Of a stretch of 64,000 bases of DNA, positions 37,001 to 50,773 are shown piece after piece (the first letter of the stretch is position 1; each line of letters opens with the position of its first letter). The stretch is from Archivesica marissinica (lineage: Eukaryota; Mollusca; Bivalvia; Venerida; Vesicomyidae). The stretch covers positions 68,556,630 through 68,620,629 of the forward strand of contig CM026387.1 in NCBI GenBank assembly GCA_014843695.1. The letters run 5' to 3'. The notes beneath the pieces are model-generated. The model had not been told where the DNA came from. It did not search any database and worked only from the letters and a program-made list of their open reading frames with translations. The position numbers and the translations under genes were made by a program.

Positions 37001-40000
37001 AGGAGATATATGTCGGGATTGTAGGAGATATGTGACGAGGATTGTAGGAGATATGGCTCGGGGTTGTAGGAGATATTTGTCGACGATTGTAGGAGATATG
37101 TGTTGAGGATTGTAGGAGATATTGTAGGAGATATGGCTCGGGGCTGTAGGAGATATGACTCTGGATTGTAGGAGATATGTGTCGAGGATTGTATGATATA
37201 TGGGTCGGGATTGTAGGAGATATGGCTCGGGATTGTAGGAGATATGGGTCGGGATTGTAGGAGATATGTGTCGAGGATTGTAGGAGATATGGCTCGGGGT
37301 TGTAGGAGATATGACTCGGGATTGTAGGAGATATGTGTCGACGATTGTAGGATATATGGGTCGGGATTGTAGGATATATGGGTCGGGATTGTAGGAGATA
37401 TGGCTCGGTGTTGTAGGAGATATGTGTCGAGGATTGTAGGAGATGTGGATCGGGATTGTAGGAGATATGTGTCGGGATTGTAGGAGATATGTGTCGAGGA
37501 TTGTAGGAGATATGGCTCGGGGTTGTAGGAGATATGTGTCGGGATTATAGGAGATATGGGTCGGGATTGTAGGAGATATGGGTCGTGGATTGTCGGAGAT
37601 ATGGCTCGGGGTTGTAGTAGAGATGGGTCGGTATTGTAGGAGATATTTGTCGAGGATTGAAGGAAATACGGTCGGTGATTGTAGGAGATATGGCTCGGGG
37701 TTGTAGGAGATATGGGTCGGGGATTGTCGGAGATATGGGTCGGGATTGTAGGAGATATGGCTCATGGTTGTAGGAGATATGGCTCGGGGTTGTAGGAGAT
37801 ATATGTCGAGGATTGTAGGAGATGTGGCTCGGGATTGCAGGCGATATGTGTCGGGATTATAGGAGATATGGGTCAGGATTGTAGGAGATATGGCTCGAGG
37901 TTGTAGGAGATATGAATCTGGATTGTAGGAGATATGTGTCGAGGATTGTAGGAGATGTGGATCGGGATTGTAGGAGATATGTGTCGGGATTGTAGGAGAT
38001 ATGTGTCGAGGATTGTAGGAGATATGGCTCGGGGTTGTAGGAGATATGTGTCGAGGATTGTAGGAGATATGGTTCGGGATTGTAGGAGATATGTGTCGAG
38101 GATTGTAGGAGATATGGCTTGGGGTTGTAGGAGATATGACTCGGGATTGTAGGAGATATGTGTCAACAATTGTAGGATATATGGGTCGGGATTGTAGGAG
38201 ATATGGCTCAGGATTGTAGGAGATATGTGTCGAGGATTGTAGGATATATGGGTTGGGATTGTAGGAGGTATGGCTCGGTGTTGTAGGAGATATGTGTCGA
38301 GTATTGTAGGAGAAGTGGATCGGGATTGTAGGAGATATGTGTCGGAATTGTAGGAGATATGTGTCGAGGATTGTAGGAGATATTGCTCGGGCTTGTAGGA
38401 GATAGGTGTCGAGGATTGTAGGAGATATGGGTTGGGATTGTAGGAGATAGGTGTCGAGGATTGAAGGAAATACGGTCGGTGATTGTAGAAGATACGGTCG
38501 GGGATTGTCGGGAGATATGGGTCAGGGATTGTAGGAGATATGGCTCGGGGTTGTAGGAGATATGGGTCGGGGATTGTCGGAGATATGTGTCGAGGATTGA
38601 AGGAAATACGGTCGGTGATTGTAGAAGATACGGTCGGGGATTGTCGGGTGATATGGGTCGGGGATTGTAGGAGATATGGCTCGGGGTTGTAGGAGATATG
38701 GGTCGGGGATTGTCGGAGATATGGGACGGGATTGTAGGATATATGGCTCGAGGTTGTAGGAGATACGGCTCTGGGTTGTAGGAGATATGTGTCGACGATT
38801 GTAGGAGATATGGGCCGGGGATTGTAGGAGATATGTGTCGATGACTGTAAGAGATATGTGTCGCGATTGTAGGAGATATGTGTCGAGGATTGTAGGATAT
38901 ATGGCTCGGGATTGTAGGAGATATGACTCGAATATTAGGAGATATGTGTCGAGGATTGTAGGATATATGGGTCTGGATTGTAGGAGATATGGCTCGGGAT
39001 TGTAGGAGATATGTGTCGAGGATTGTAGGATATATGGGTCGGGATTGTAGGAGATATGGCTCGGTGTTGTAGGAGATATGTGTCGAGGATTGTAGGAGAT
39101 GTGGATCGGGATTGTAGGAGATATGTGTCGGGATTGTAGGAGATGTGTCGAGGATTGTAGGAGATATGGATCGGGGTTGTAGGAGATTTGTGTCGAGGAT
39201 TGTAGGAGATATGGGTCGGGATTGTAGGAGATATGTGTCGAGGATTGTAGGAAATGTGGCTCGGGATTGCAGGCGATATGTGTCGGGATTATAGGAGATA
39301 TGGGTCGGGATTGTAGGAGATATGGGTCGTGGATTGTCGGAGATATGGCTCGGGGTTGTAGTAGAGATGGGTCGGGATTGTAGGAGATATGTGTCGAGTA
39401 TTGAAGGAAATACGGTCGGTTATTGTAGAAGATATGGGTCGGGGATTGTAGGAGATATGGCTCGGGGTTGTAGGAGATATGCGTCGGGGATTGTCTGAGA
39501 TATAGGCCGGGGATTGTAGAATATACAGTCGGGGATTGTAGGAGATATGGGTCGGGGATTGTCGGAGATATTGGTCGGGATTGTAGGAGATATGGCTCGG
39601 GGTTGTAGGAGATATGGCTCGGAGTTGTATGAGATATGTGTCGAGGATTGTAGGAGATGTGGCTCGGGATTGCAGGAGATATGTGTCGGGATTATAGGAG
39701 ATATGGGTCAGGATTGTAGGAGATATGGCTCGGGGTTGTAGGAGATATGAATCTGGATTGTAGGAGATATGTGTCGAGGATTGTATGATATAAGGGTCGG
39801 GATTGTAGGAGATATGGCTCGGGATTGTAGGAGATATGTGTCGAGGATTGTAGGATATATGGGTCGGGATTGTAGGAGATATGGCTTGGTGTTGTAGGAG
39901 ATATGTGTCGAGGATTGTAGGAGATGTGGATCGGGATTGTAGGAGATATGTGTCGGGATTGTAGGAGATATGTGTCGAGGATTGTAGGAGATATGGCTCG

Positions 40001-43000
40001 GGGTTGTAGGAGATATATGTTGAGGATTTTAGGAGATATGGGTCGGGATTGTAGGAGATATGTGTCGAGGATTGTAGGAGATATTGCTCGGAGTTGTAGG
40101 AGATATGACTCGGGATTGTAGGAGATATGTGTCGACGATTGTAGTATATATGGGTCGGGATTGTAGGAGATATGGCTCGGGATTGTAGGAGATATGTGTC
40201 GAGGATTGTAGGATATATGGGTCGGGATTGTAGGAGATATGGCTCGGTGTTGTAGGAGATATGTGTCGAGGATTGTAGGAGAAGTGGATCGGGATTGTAG
40301 GAGATATGTGTCGGGATTGTAGGAGATATGTGTCGAGGATTGTAGGAGATATGGCTCGGGCTTGTAGGAGATAGGTGTCGAGGATTGTAGGAGATATGGG
40401 TCGGGATTGTAGGAGATATGTGTCGAGGATTGTTGGATATATGGGTCAGGATTGTAGAGATATGGCTCGGTGTTGTAGGAGATATGGGCCGGGGATTGTA
40501 GGAGATATGGCTCGGTGTTGTAGGAGATATGTGTCGAGGATTGTAGGAGATGTGGATCGGGATTGTAGGAGATATGTGTCGGGATTGTAGGAGATATGTG
40601 TCGAGGATTGTAGGAGATGTGGATCGGGATTGTAGGAGATATGTGTCGGGATTGTAGGAGATATGTGTCGAGGATTGTAGGAGATATGGGTCGTGATTGT
40701 AGGAGATATGTGTCGAGGATTGTACTAGATATGGCTTGCGATTGCAGCAGATATGGCTCGGTGTTGTAGGAGATATGTGTCGAGGATTGTAGGAGATGTG
40801 GCTCGGGATTGCAGGAGATATGTGTCGGGATTATAGGAGATATGGGTCGGGATTTTTGGAGATATGGGTCGGTGATTGTAGAAGATATGGGTCGGGGATT
40901 GTAGGAGATATGGCTCGGGGTTGTAGGAGATATGTGTCGGGGATTGTCGGAGATATGGGCCGGGGATTGTAGAATATACAGTCGGGGATTGTAGGAGATA
41001 TGGGTCGGGGTTGTCGGAGATATAGGTCGGGATTGTAGGAGATATGGCTCGGGGTTGTAGGAGATATGGGTCGGGATTGTAGGAGATATGGCTATGGGTT
41101 GTAGGAGATATGGGTCGGGATTGTAGGAGATATGGCTCGAGGTTGTAGGAGATACGGCTCGGGGTTGTAGGAGATATATGTCGACGATTGTAGGAGATAT
41201 GGGCCGGGGATTGTAGGAGATATGTGTCGATGACTGTAGGAGATATGTGTCGCAATTGTAGGAGATATGTGTCGAGGATTGTAGGAGATATGGCTCATGG
41301 TTGTAGGAGATATTTGTCGACGATTGTAGGAGATATGGCTCGGGGTTGTAGGAGATATGGGACGGGATTATAGTAGATATGCATCGGGATTGTAGGAGAT
41401 ATGTGTCGAGGATTGTAGGAGATAAGGGTCGGGGATGTAAGAGATATGGCTCGGGATTGTAGGAGATATGTGCCATGGATTGTAGGAGATATCGGTCGGG
41501 ATTGTAGGAGATATGGCTCGGGATTGTAGGAGATATGGCTTGCGATTGTAGCAGATATGGCTCGGTGTTGTAGGAGATATGTGTCGAGGATTGTAGGAGA
41601 TGTGGCTATGGATTGCAGGAGATATGTGTCGGGATTATAGGAGATGTGGATCGGGATTGTAGGAGATATGTGTCAGGATTGTAGGAGATATGTGTCGAGG
41701 ATTGTAGGACATGTGGATCGGGATTGTAGGAGATATGTGTCGGGATTGTAGGAGATATGTGTCGAGGATTGTAGGAGATATGGCTCGGGGTTGTAGGAGA
41801 TATAGGTCGGGATTGTAGGAGATATGTGTCGAGGATTGAAGGAAATACGGTCGGTGATTGTAGAAGATACGGTCGGGGATTGTCTGGAGATATGGGTCGA
41901 GGATTGTAGGAGATATGGCTCGGGGTTGTAGGAGATATGTCTCGGGATTGTAGGAGATATGTGTTGAGGATTGTAGGATATATGGGTCGGGATTGTAGGA
42001 GATATGGCTCGGGATTGTAGGAGATATGTATCGAGGATTGTAGGATATATGGGTTGGGATTGTAGGAGATATGGCTCGGTGTTGTAGGAGATATGTGTCG
42101 AGGATTGTAGGAGAAGTGGATTGGGATTGTAGGAGATATGTGTCGGGATTGTAGGAGATATGTGTCGAGGATTGTAGGAGATATGGCTCGGGCTTGTAGG
42201 AGATAGGTGTCGAGGATTGTAGGAGATATGGGTCGGGATTGTAGGAGATATGTGTCGAGGATTGTAGGATATATGGGTCGGGATTGTAGGAGATATGGCT
42301 CGGTGTTGTAGGAGATATGGGCCGGGGATTGTATGAGATATGGATCGGGATTGTAGGAGATATGTGTCGAGGATTGTAGGAGATATGGCTCGGGATTGTA
42401 GGAGATATGACTCGGGGTTGTAGGAGATATGTGTCGAGGATTGTAGGAGATATGGGTCGGGATTGTAGGAGATATGTGTCGAGGATTGTAGGAGATGTGG
42501 CTCGGGATTGCAGGCGATATGTGTCGGGATTATAGGAGATATGGGTCGGGATTGTAGGAGATATGGGTCGTGGATTGTAGGAGATATGGCTCGGGGTTGT
42601 AGTAGAGATGGGTCGGGATTGTAGGAGATATGTGTCGAGGATTGAAGGAAATACGGTCTGTGATTGTAGAAGATATGGGATGGGGATTGTAGGAGATATG
42701 GCTCGGGGTTGTAGGAGATATGGGTCGGGGATTGTCTGAGATATGGGCCGGGGATTGTAGAATATACAGTCGGGGATTGTAGGAGATATGGGTCGGGGAT
42801 TATCGGAGATATGGGTCGGGATTGTAGGAGATATGGCTCGGGGTTGTAGGAGATATGGCTCGGGGTTGTAGGAGATATGAATCTGGATTGTAGGAGATAT
42901 GTGTCGAGGATTGTAGGATATATGGGTCGGGATTGTAGGAGATATGGCTCGGGATTATAGGAGATATGTGTCGAGGATTGTAGGATATATGGGTCGGGAT

Positions 43001-46000
43001 TGTAGGAGATATGGCTCGGTGTTGTAGTAGATATGTGTCGAGGATTGTAGGAGATGTGGATCGGGATTGTAGGAGATATGTGTCGGGATTGTAGGAGATA
43101 TGTGTCGAGGATTGTAGGAGATATGGCTCGGGGTTGTAGGAGATATGTGTCGAGGATTGTAGGAGATATGAGTTCGGATTGTAGGAGATATGTGTCGAGG
43201 ATTGTAGGAGATATGGCTCGGGGTTGTAGTAGATATGACTCGGGATTGTAGGAGATATGTGTCGACGATTGTAGGATATTTGGGTCGGGATTGTAGGAGA
43301 TATGTGTCGGGATTGTAGGAGATATGTGTCGAGGATTGTAGGAGATATGGCTCGGGCTTGTAGGAGATAGGTGTCGAGGATTGTAGGAGATATGGGTCGG
43401 GATTGTAGGAGATATGGCTCGGTGTTGTAAGAGATATGGGCCGGGGATTGTAGGATATATGTGTCGGGATTGTAGGAGATATGGCTCGGTGTTGTAGGAG
43501 ATATGTGTCGAGGATTGTAGGAGAAGTGGATCGGGATTGTAGGAGATATGTGTCGGGATTGTAGGAGATGTGGATCGGGATTGTAGGAGATATGTGTCGG
43601 GATTGTAGGAGATATGTGTCGAGGATTGTAGGAGTTGTGGATCGGGATTGTAGGAGATATGTGTCGGGATTGTAGGAGATATGTGTCTAGGATTGTAGGA
43701 GATATGGCTCGGGGTTGTAGGAGATATGTGTCGAGGATTGTATGAGATATGGGTCGGGATTGTAGGAGATATGTGTCGAGGATTGTAGGAGATATGGCTC
43801 GGGATTGTAGGAGAAATGACTCGGATTGTAGGAGATATGTGTCGAGGATTGTAGGATATATGGGTCGGGATTGTAGGAGATATGGCTCGGGATTGTAGGA
43901 GATATGTGTCGAGGATTGTAGGATATATGGGTCGGTATTGTAGGAGATATGGCTCAGTGTTGTAGGAGATATGTGTCGAGGATTGTAGGAGATATGGCTC
44001 ATGGTTGTAGGAGATATGTGTCGAGGATTGTAGGAGATATGGCTCGGGGTTGTAGGAGATATGGGACGGGATTATAGTAGATATGGATCGGGATTGTAGG
44101 AGATATGTGTCGAGGATTGTAGGAGATATGGGTCGGGGTTGTAAGAGATATGGCTCGGGATTGTAGGAGATATGTGTCAAGGATTGTAGGAGATATGGGT
44201 CGGGATTGTAGGAGATATGGCTCGGGATTGTAGGAGATATGGCTTGCGATTGTAGCAGATATGGCTCGGTGTTGTAGGAGATATGTGTCGAGGATTGTAG
44301 GAGATGTGGCTCGGGATTGCAGGAGATATGTGTCGGGATTATAGGAGATGTGGATCGGGATTGTAGGAGATATGTGTCGGGATTGTAGGAGATATGTGTC
44401 GAGGATTGTAGGAGATGTGGATCGGGATTGTAGGAGATATGTGTCGGGATTGTAGGAGATATGTGTCGAGGATTGTAGGAGATATGGCTCGGGGTTGTAG
44501 GAGATATGTGTCGAGGATTGTAGGAGATATGAGTCGGGATTGTAGGAGATATGGTTCGGGGTTATAGGAGATATGGCTCGGGATTGTATGAGATGTGGGT
44601 CGGGGATTGTAGTAGATATGGGCCGGGGATTGTAGTAGATATGGGTCGGGATTGTAAGTGATATGGTCAGGATTGTATGAGATGTGGGCCGGGGATTGTA
44701 TGGTATGTGGGTCGGGGATTGTAGGAGATATGGGTCGGGATTGTAGGAGATATGGCTCGGGGTTGTAGGAGATATGGCTCGGGGTTGTAGGAGATATGTG
44801 TCGACGATTGTAGGAGATATGGGCCGGGGATTGTAGGAGATATGTGTCGATGATTGTAGGAGATATGTGTCGGGATTGTAGGAGATATGTGTCGAGGATT
44901 GTAGGAGATATAGCTTGGGGTTGTAGGAGACATTTGTCGACGATTGTAGGAGATATGGGCCGGGGATTGTAGGAGATATGTGTCGATGATTGTAGGAGAT
45001 ATGGCTCGGGGTTGTAGGAGATATGGGACGGGATTATAGTAGATATGGATCGGGATTGTAGGAGATATGTGTCGAGGATTGTAGGAGATATGGGTCGGGG
45101 TTGTAAGAGATATGGCTCGGGATTGTAGGAGATATGTGTCGAGGATTGTTGGAGATATGGGTCGGGATTGTAGGAGATATAGCTCGGGATTGTAGGAGAT
45201 ATGGCTTGCGATTGTAGCAGATATGGCTCGGTGTTGTAGGAGATATGTGTCGAGGATTGTAGGAGATGTGGCTCGGGATTGCAGGAGATATGTGTCGGGA
45301 TTATAGGAGATATGGGTCGGGATTGTAGGAGATATGGCTCGGGGTTGTAGGAGATATGGTTCGGGGTTGTAGGAGATATGACTCGGGATTGTAGGAGATA
45401 TGTGTCGAGGATTGTAGGATATATGGGTCGGGATTGTAGGAGATATGGCTTGGGATTGTAGGAGATATGTGTCGAGGATTGTAGGATATATGGGTCGGGA
45501 TTGTAGGAGATATGGCTCGGTGTTGTAGGAGATATGTGTCGAGGATTGTAGGAGATGTGGATCGGGATTGTAGGAGATATGTGTCGGGATTGTAGGAGAT
45601 ATGTGTCGAGGATTGTAGGAGATATGGCTCGGGGTTGTAGGAGATATTTGTCGACGATTGTAGGAGATATGGGCCGGGTATTGTAGGAGATATGTGTCGA
45701 TGATTGTAGGAGATATGTGTCGGGATTGTAGGAGATATATGTCGAGGATTGTAGGAGATATGGCTCGGGGTTGTAACAGATATGGGACGGGATTATAGTA
45801 GATATGGGTCGGGGTTGTAGGAGATATGTGTCGAGGATTGTAGGAGATATGTGTCGAGGATTGTAGGAGATATGGGTCGGGGTTGTAAGAGATATGGCTC
45901 GGGATTGTAGGAGATATGTGTCGAGGATTGTAGGAGATATGGGTCGGGATTGTAGGAGATATGGCTCGGGATTGTAGGAGATATGGCTTGCGATTGTAGC

Positions 46001-46882
46001 AGATATGGCTCGGTGTTGTAGGAGATATGTGTCGAGGATTGTAGGAGATGTGGCTCGGGATTTCAGGAGATATGTGTCGGGATTATAGGAGATATGGGTC
46101 GGGATTGTAGGAGATATGACTCGGGATTGTAGGAGATATGTGTTGAGGATTGTAGGATATATGGGTCGGGATTGTAGGAGATATGGCTCGGGATTGTAGG
46201 AGATATGTGTCGAGGATTGTAGGATATATGGGTCGGGATTGTAGGAGATATGGCTCGGTGTTGTAGGAGATATGTGTCGAGGATTGTAGGAGATATGGCT
46301 CGGGGTTGTAGGAGATATGTGTCGAGGATTGTAGGAGATATGTGTCGAGGATTGTAGGAGATATGGCTCGGGGTTGTAGGAGATATGTGTCGAGGATTGT
46401 AGGAGATATGAGTCGGGATTGTAGGAGATATGGTTCGGGGTTATAGGAGATATGGCTCGGGATTGTATGAGATGTGGGTCGGGGATTGTAGTAGATATGG
46501 GCCGGGGATTGTAGTAGATATGGGTCGGGATTGTAAGTGATATGGTCAGGATTGTATGAGATGTGGGCCGGGGATTGTATGGTATGTGGGTCGGGGATTG
46601 TAGGAGATATGGGTCGGGATTGTAGGAGATATGGCTCGGGGTTGTAGGAGATATGTGTCGAGGATTGTAGGATATATGGGTCGGGATTGTAGGAGATATG
46701 GCTCGGTGTTGTAGGAGATATGTGTCGAGGATTGTAGGAGATATGGCTCGGGGTTGTAGGAGATATGGGTCGGGGATTGTAGTAGATATGGGCCGGGGAT
46801 TGTATGAGATGTGGGTCGGGGATTGTAGTAGATATGGGCCGGGGATTGTAGTAGATATGGGTCGGGATTGTAAGTGATATGG

Positions 46883-49800
46883 TCAGGATTGTATGAGATG
46901 TGGGCCGGGGATTGTATGGTATGTGGGTCGGGGATTGTAGGAGATATGGGTCGGGATTGTAGGAGATATGGCTCGGGGTTGTAGGAGATATGGCTCGGGG
47001 TTGTAGGAGATATGTGTCGACGATTGTAGGAGATATGGGCCGGGGATTGTAGGAGATATGTGTCGATGATTGTAGGAGATATGTGTCGGGATTGTAGGAG
47101 ATATGTGTTGAGGATTGTAGGAGATATAGCTTGGGGTTGTAGGAGACATTTGTCGACGATTGTAGGAGATATGGGCCGGGGATTGTAGGAGATATGTGTC
47201 GATGATTGTAGGAGATATGGCTCGGGGTTGTATGAGATATGGGACGGGATTATAGTAGATATGGATCGGGATTGTAGGAGATATGTGTCGAGGATTGTAG
47301 GAGATATGGGTCGGGGTTGTAAGAGATATGGCTCGGGATTGTAGGAGATATGTGTCGAGGATTGTAGGAGATATGGGTCGGGATTGTAGGAGATATGGAT
47401 CGGGATTGTAGGAGATATGGCTTGCGATTGTAGCAGATATGGCTCGGTGTTGTAGGAGATATGTGTCGAGGATTGTAGGAGATGTGGCTCGGGATTGCAG
47501 GAGATATGTGTCTGGATTATAGGAGATATGGGTCGGGATTGTAGGAGATATGGCTCGGGGTTGTAGGAGATATGACTCGGGATTTTAGGAGATATGTGTC
47601 GAGTATTGTAGGATATATGGGTCGGGATTGTAGGAGATATGGCTCGGGATTGTAGGAGATATGTGTCGAGGATTGTAGGATATATGGGTCGGGATAGTAG
47701 GAGATATGACTCGTGTTTGTAGGAGATATGTGTCGAGGATTGTAGGATATATGGGTCGGGATTGTAGGAGATATGGCTCGGTGTTGTAGGAGATATGTGT
47801 CGAGGATTGTAGGAGATATGGCTTGCGATTGTAGCAGATATGGCTTGGAGTTGTAGGAGATATGTGTCGAGGATTATAGGAGATGTGGCTCGGGATTGCA
47901 GGATATATGTGTAGGGATTGTCGGAGATATGACTCGGTGTTGTATGAGATATGGGTCGGGATTGTAGGAGATATGTGTCGAGGATTGAAAGAAATACGGT
48001 CGGTGATTGTAGAAGATATGGGTCGGGGATTGTAGGAGATATGGCTCGGGGTTGTAGGAGATATGGGTCGGGGATTGTCGGAGATATGGGCCGGGGATTG
48101 TAGAATATACAGTCGGGGATTGTAGGAGATATGGGTGGGGATTGTCGGAGTTAAGGGTCTGGATTGTAGGAGATATGGCTCGGGGTTGTAGGAGATATGT
48201 GTCGAGGATTGTAGGAGATATGAGTCGGGATTGTAGGAGATATGGTTCGGGGTTATAGGAGATATGGCTCGGGATTGTATGAGATGTGGGTCGGGGATTG
48301 TAGTAGATATGGGCCGGGGATTGTAGTAGATATGGGTCGGGATTGTAAGTAATATGGTCAGGATTGTATGAGATGTGGGCCGGGGATTGTATGGTATGTG
48401 GGTCGGGGATTGTAGGAGATATGGGTCGGGATTGTAGGAGATATGGCTCGGGGTTGTAGGAGATATGGCTCGGGGTTGTAGGAGATATGTGTCGACGATT
48501 GTAGGAGATATGGGCCGGGGATTGTAGGAGATATGTGTCGATGATTGTAGGAGATATGTGTCGGGATTGTAGGAGATATGTGTCGAGGATTGTAGGAGAT
48601 ATAGCTTGGGGTTGTAGGAGACATTTGTCGACGATTGTAGGAGATATGGGCTGGGTATTGTAGGAGATATGTGTCGATGATTGTAGGAGATATGGCTCGG
48701 GGTTGTATGAGATATGGGACGGGATTATAGTAGATATGGATCGGGATTGTAGGAGATATGTGTCGAGGATTGTAGGAGATATGGGTCGGGGTTGTAAGAG
48801 ATATGGCTCGGGATTGTAGGAGATATGTGTCGAGGATTGTTGGAGATATGGGTCGGGATTGTAGGAGATATAGCTCGGGATTGTAGGAGATATGGCTTGC
48901 GATTGTAGCAGATATGGCTCGGTGTTGTAGGAGATATGTGTCGAGGATTGTAGGAGATGTGGCTCGGGGTTGTAGGAGATATGGCTCGGGGTTGTAGGAG
49001 ATATGGGTCGGGGATTGTCGGAGATATGGGCCGGGGATTGTAGAATATACAGTCGGGGATTGTAGGAGATATGGGTGGGGATTGTCGGAGTTAAGGGTCT
49101 GGATTGTAGGAGATATGGCTCGGGGTTGTAGGAGATATGTGTCGAGGATTGTAGGAGATATGAGTCGGGATTGTAGGAGATATGGTTCGGGGTTATAGGA
49201 GATATGGCTCGGGATTGTATGAGATGTGGGTCGGGGATTGTAGTAGATATGGGCCGGGGATTGTAGTAGATATGGGTCGGGATTGTAAGTGATATGGTCA
49301 GGATTGTATGAGATGTGGGCCGGGGATTGTATGGTATGTGGGTCGGGGATTGTAGGAGATATGGGTCGGGATTGTAGGAGATATGGCTCGGGGTTGTAGG
49401 AGATATGGCTCGGGGTTGTAGGAGATATGTGTCGACGATTGTAGGAGATATGGGCCGGGGATTGTAGGAGATATGTGTCGATGATTGTAGGAGATATGTG
49501 TCGGGATTGTAGGAGATATGTGTTGAGGATTGTAGGAGATATAGCTTGGGGTTGTAGGAGACATTTGTCGACGATTGTAGGAGATATGGGCCGGGGATTG
49601 TAGGAGATATGTGTCGATGATTGTAGGAGATATGGCTCGGGGTTGTATGAGATATGGGACGGGATTATAGTAGATATGGATCGGGATTGTAGGAGATATG
49701 TGTCGAGGATTGTAGGAGATATGGGTCGGGGTTGTAAGAGATATGGCTCGGGATTGTAGGAGATATGTGTCGAGGATTGTAGGAGATATGGGTCGGGATT

Positions 49801-50773
49801 GTAGGAGATATGGATCGGGATTGTAGGAGATATGGCTTGCGATTGTAGCAGATATGGCTCGGTGTTGTAGGAGATATGTGTCGAGGATTGTAGGAGATGT
49901 GGCTCGGGATTGCAGGAGATATGTGTCTGGATTATAGGAGATATGGGTCGGGATTGTAGGAGATATGGCTCGGGGTTGTAGGAGATATGACTCGGGATTT
50001 TAGGAGATATGTGTCGAGTATTGTAGGATATATGGGTCGGGATTGTAGGAGATATGGCTCGGGATTGTAGGAGATATGTGTCGAGGATTGTAGGATATAT
50101 GGGTCGGGATAGTAGGAGATATGACTCGTGTTTGTAGGAGATATGTGTCGAGGATTGTAGGATATATGGGTCGGGATTGTAGGAGATATGGCTCGGTGTT
50201 GTAGGAGATATGTGTCGAGGATTGTAGGAGATATGGCTTGCGATTGTAGCAGATATGGCTCGGAGTTGTAGGAGATATGTGTCGAGGATTATAGGAGATG
50301 TGGCTCGGGATTGCAGGAGATATGTGTAGGGATTGTCGGAGATATGGCTCGGTGTTGTAGGAGATATGGGTCGGGATTGTAGGAGATATGTGTCGAGGAT
50401 TGAAAGAAATACGGTCGGTGATTGTAGAAGATATGGGTCGGGGATTGTAGGAGATATGGCTCGGGGTTGTAGGAGATATGGGTCGGGGATTGTCGGAGAT
50501 ATGGGCCGGGGATTGTAGAATATACAGTCGGGGATTGTAGGAGATATGGGTGGGGATTGTCGGAGTTAAGGGTCTGGATTGTAGGAGATATGGCTCGGGG
50601 TTGTAGGAGATATGTGTCGGGGTTGTAGGAGATATGTGTCGGGATTGTAGGAGATATGGTCGGGGTTATAGGAGATATGGCTCGGGATTGTATGAGATGT
50701 GGGTCGGGGATTGTAGTAGATATGGGTCGGGGTTGTAGTAGATATGGGTCGGGATTGTAGGTGATATGGTCGG
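46883..50773 (-). repeat. Nested higher-order repeat (940, 1475 and 2415 bp)
   Basis: A 267-bp open block recurs at 44667, 46883, 48358 and 49298, giving steps of 2216, 1475 and 940 bp. An independent marker, GGAGTTAAGGGTCTGG, recurs at about 48146, 49086 and 50561, giving 940 and 1475. The GTAGGGATTGTCGG marker at 47911 and 50326 is 2415 apart, the sum of the two. The 46883 and 49298 blocks share a variant (minus-strand CAACAC in place of CGACAC) absent from 44667 and 48358, so the 2415-bp segment was copied as a whole. Confidence 0.8.

Noticed and set aside
41673..44180. 835-codon minus-strand open frame, and similar long frames (for example 7377-8606, 12742-14040, 36170-37765, 39692-41476, 50566-51966)
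   Set aside because: The C-rich satellite consensus has no stop in any of three frames, so long frames are expected. Overlapping frames of equal quality exist, unit length shifts between 22 and 23 bp without regard to frame, and there is no start context, intron pattern or non-repeat domain.
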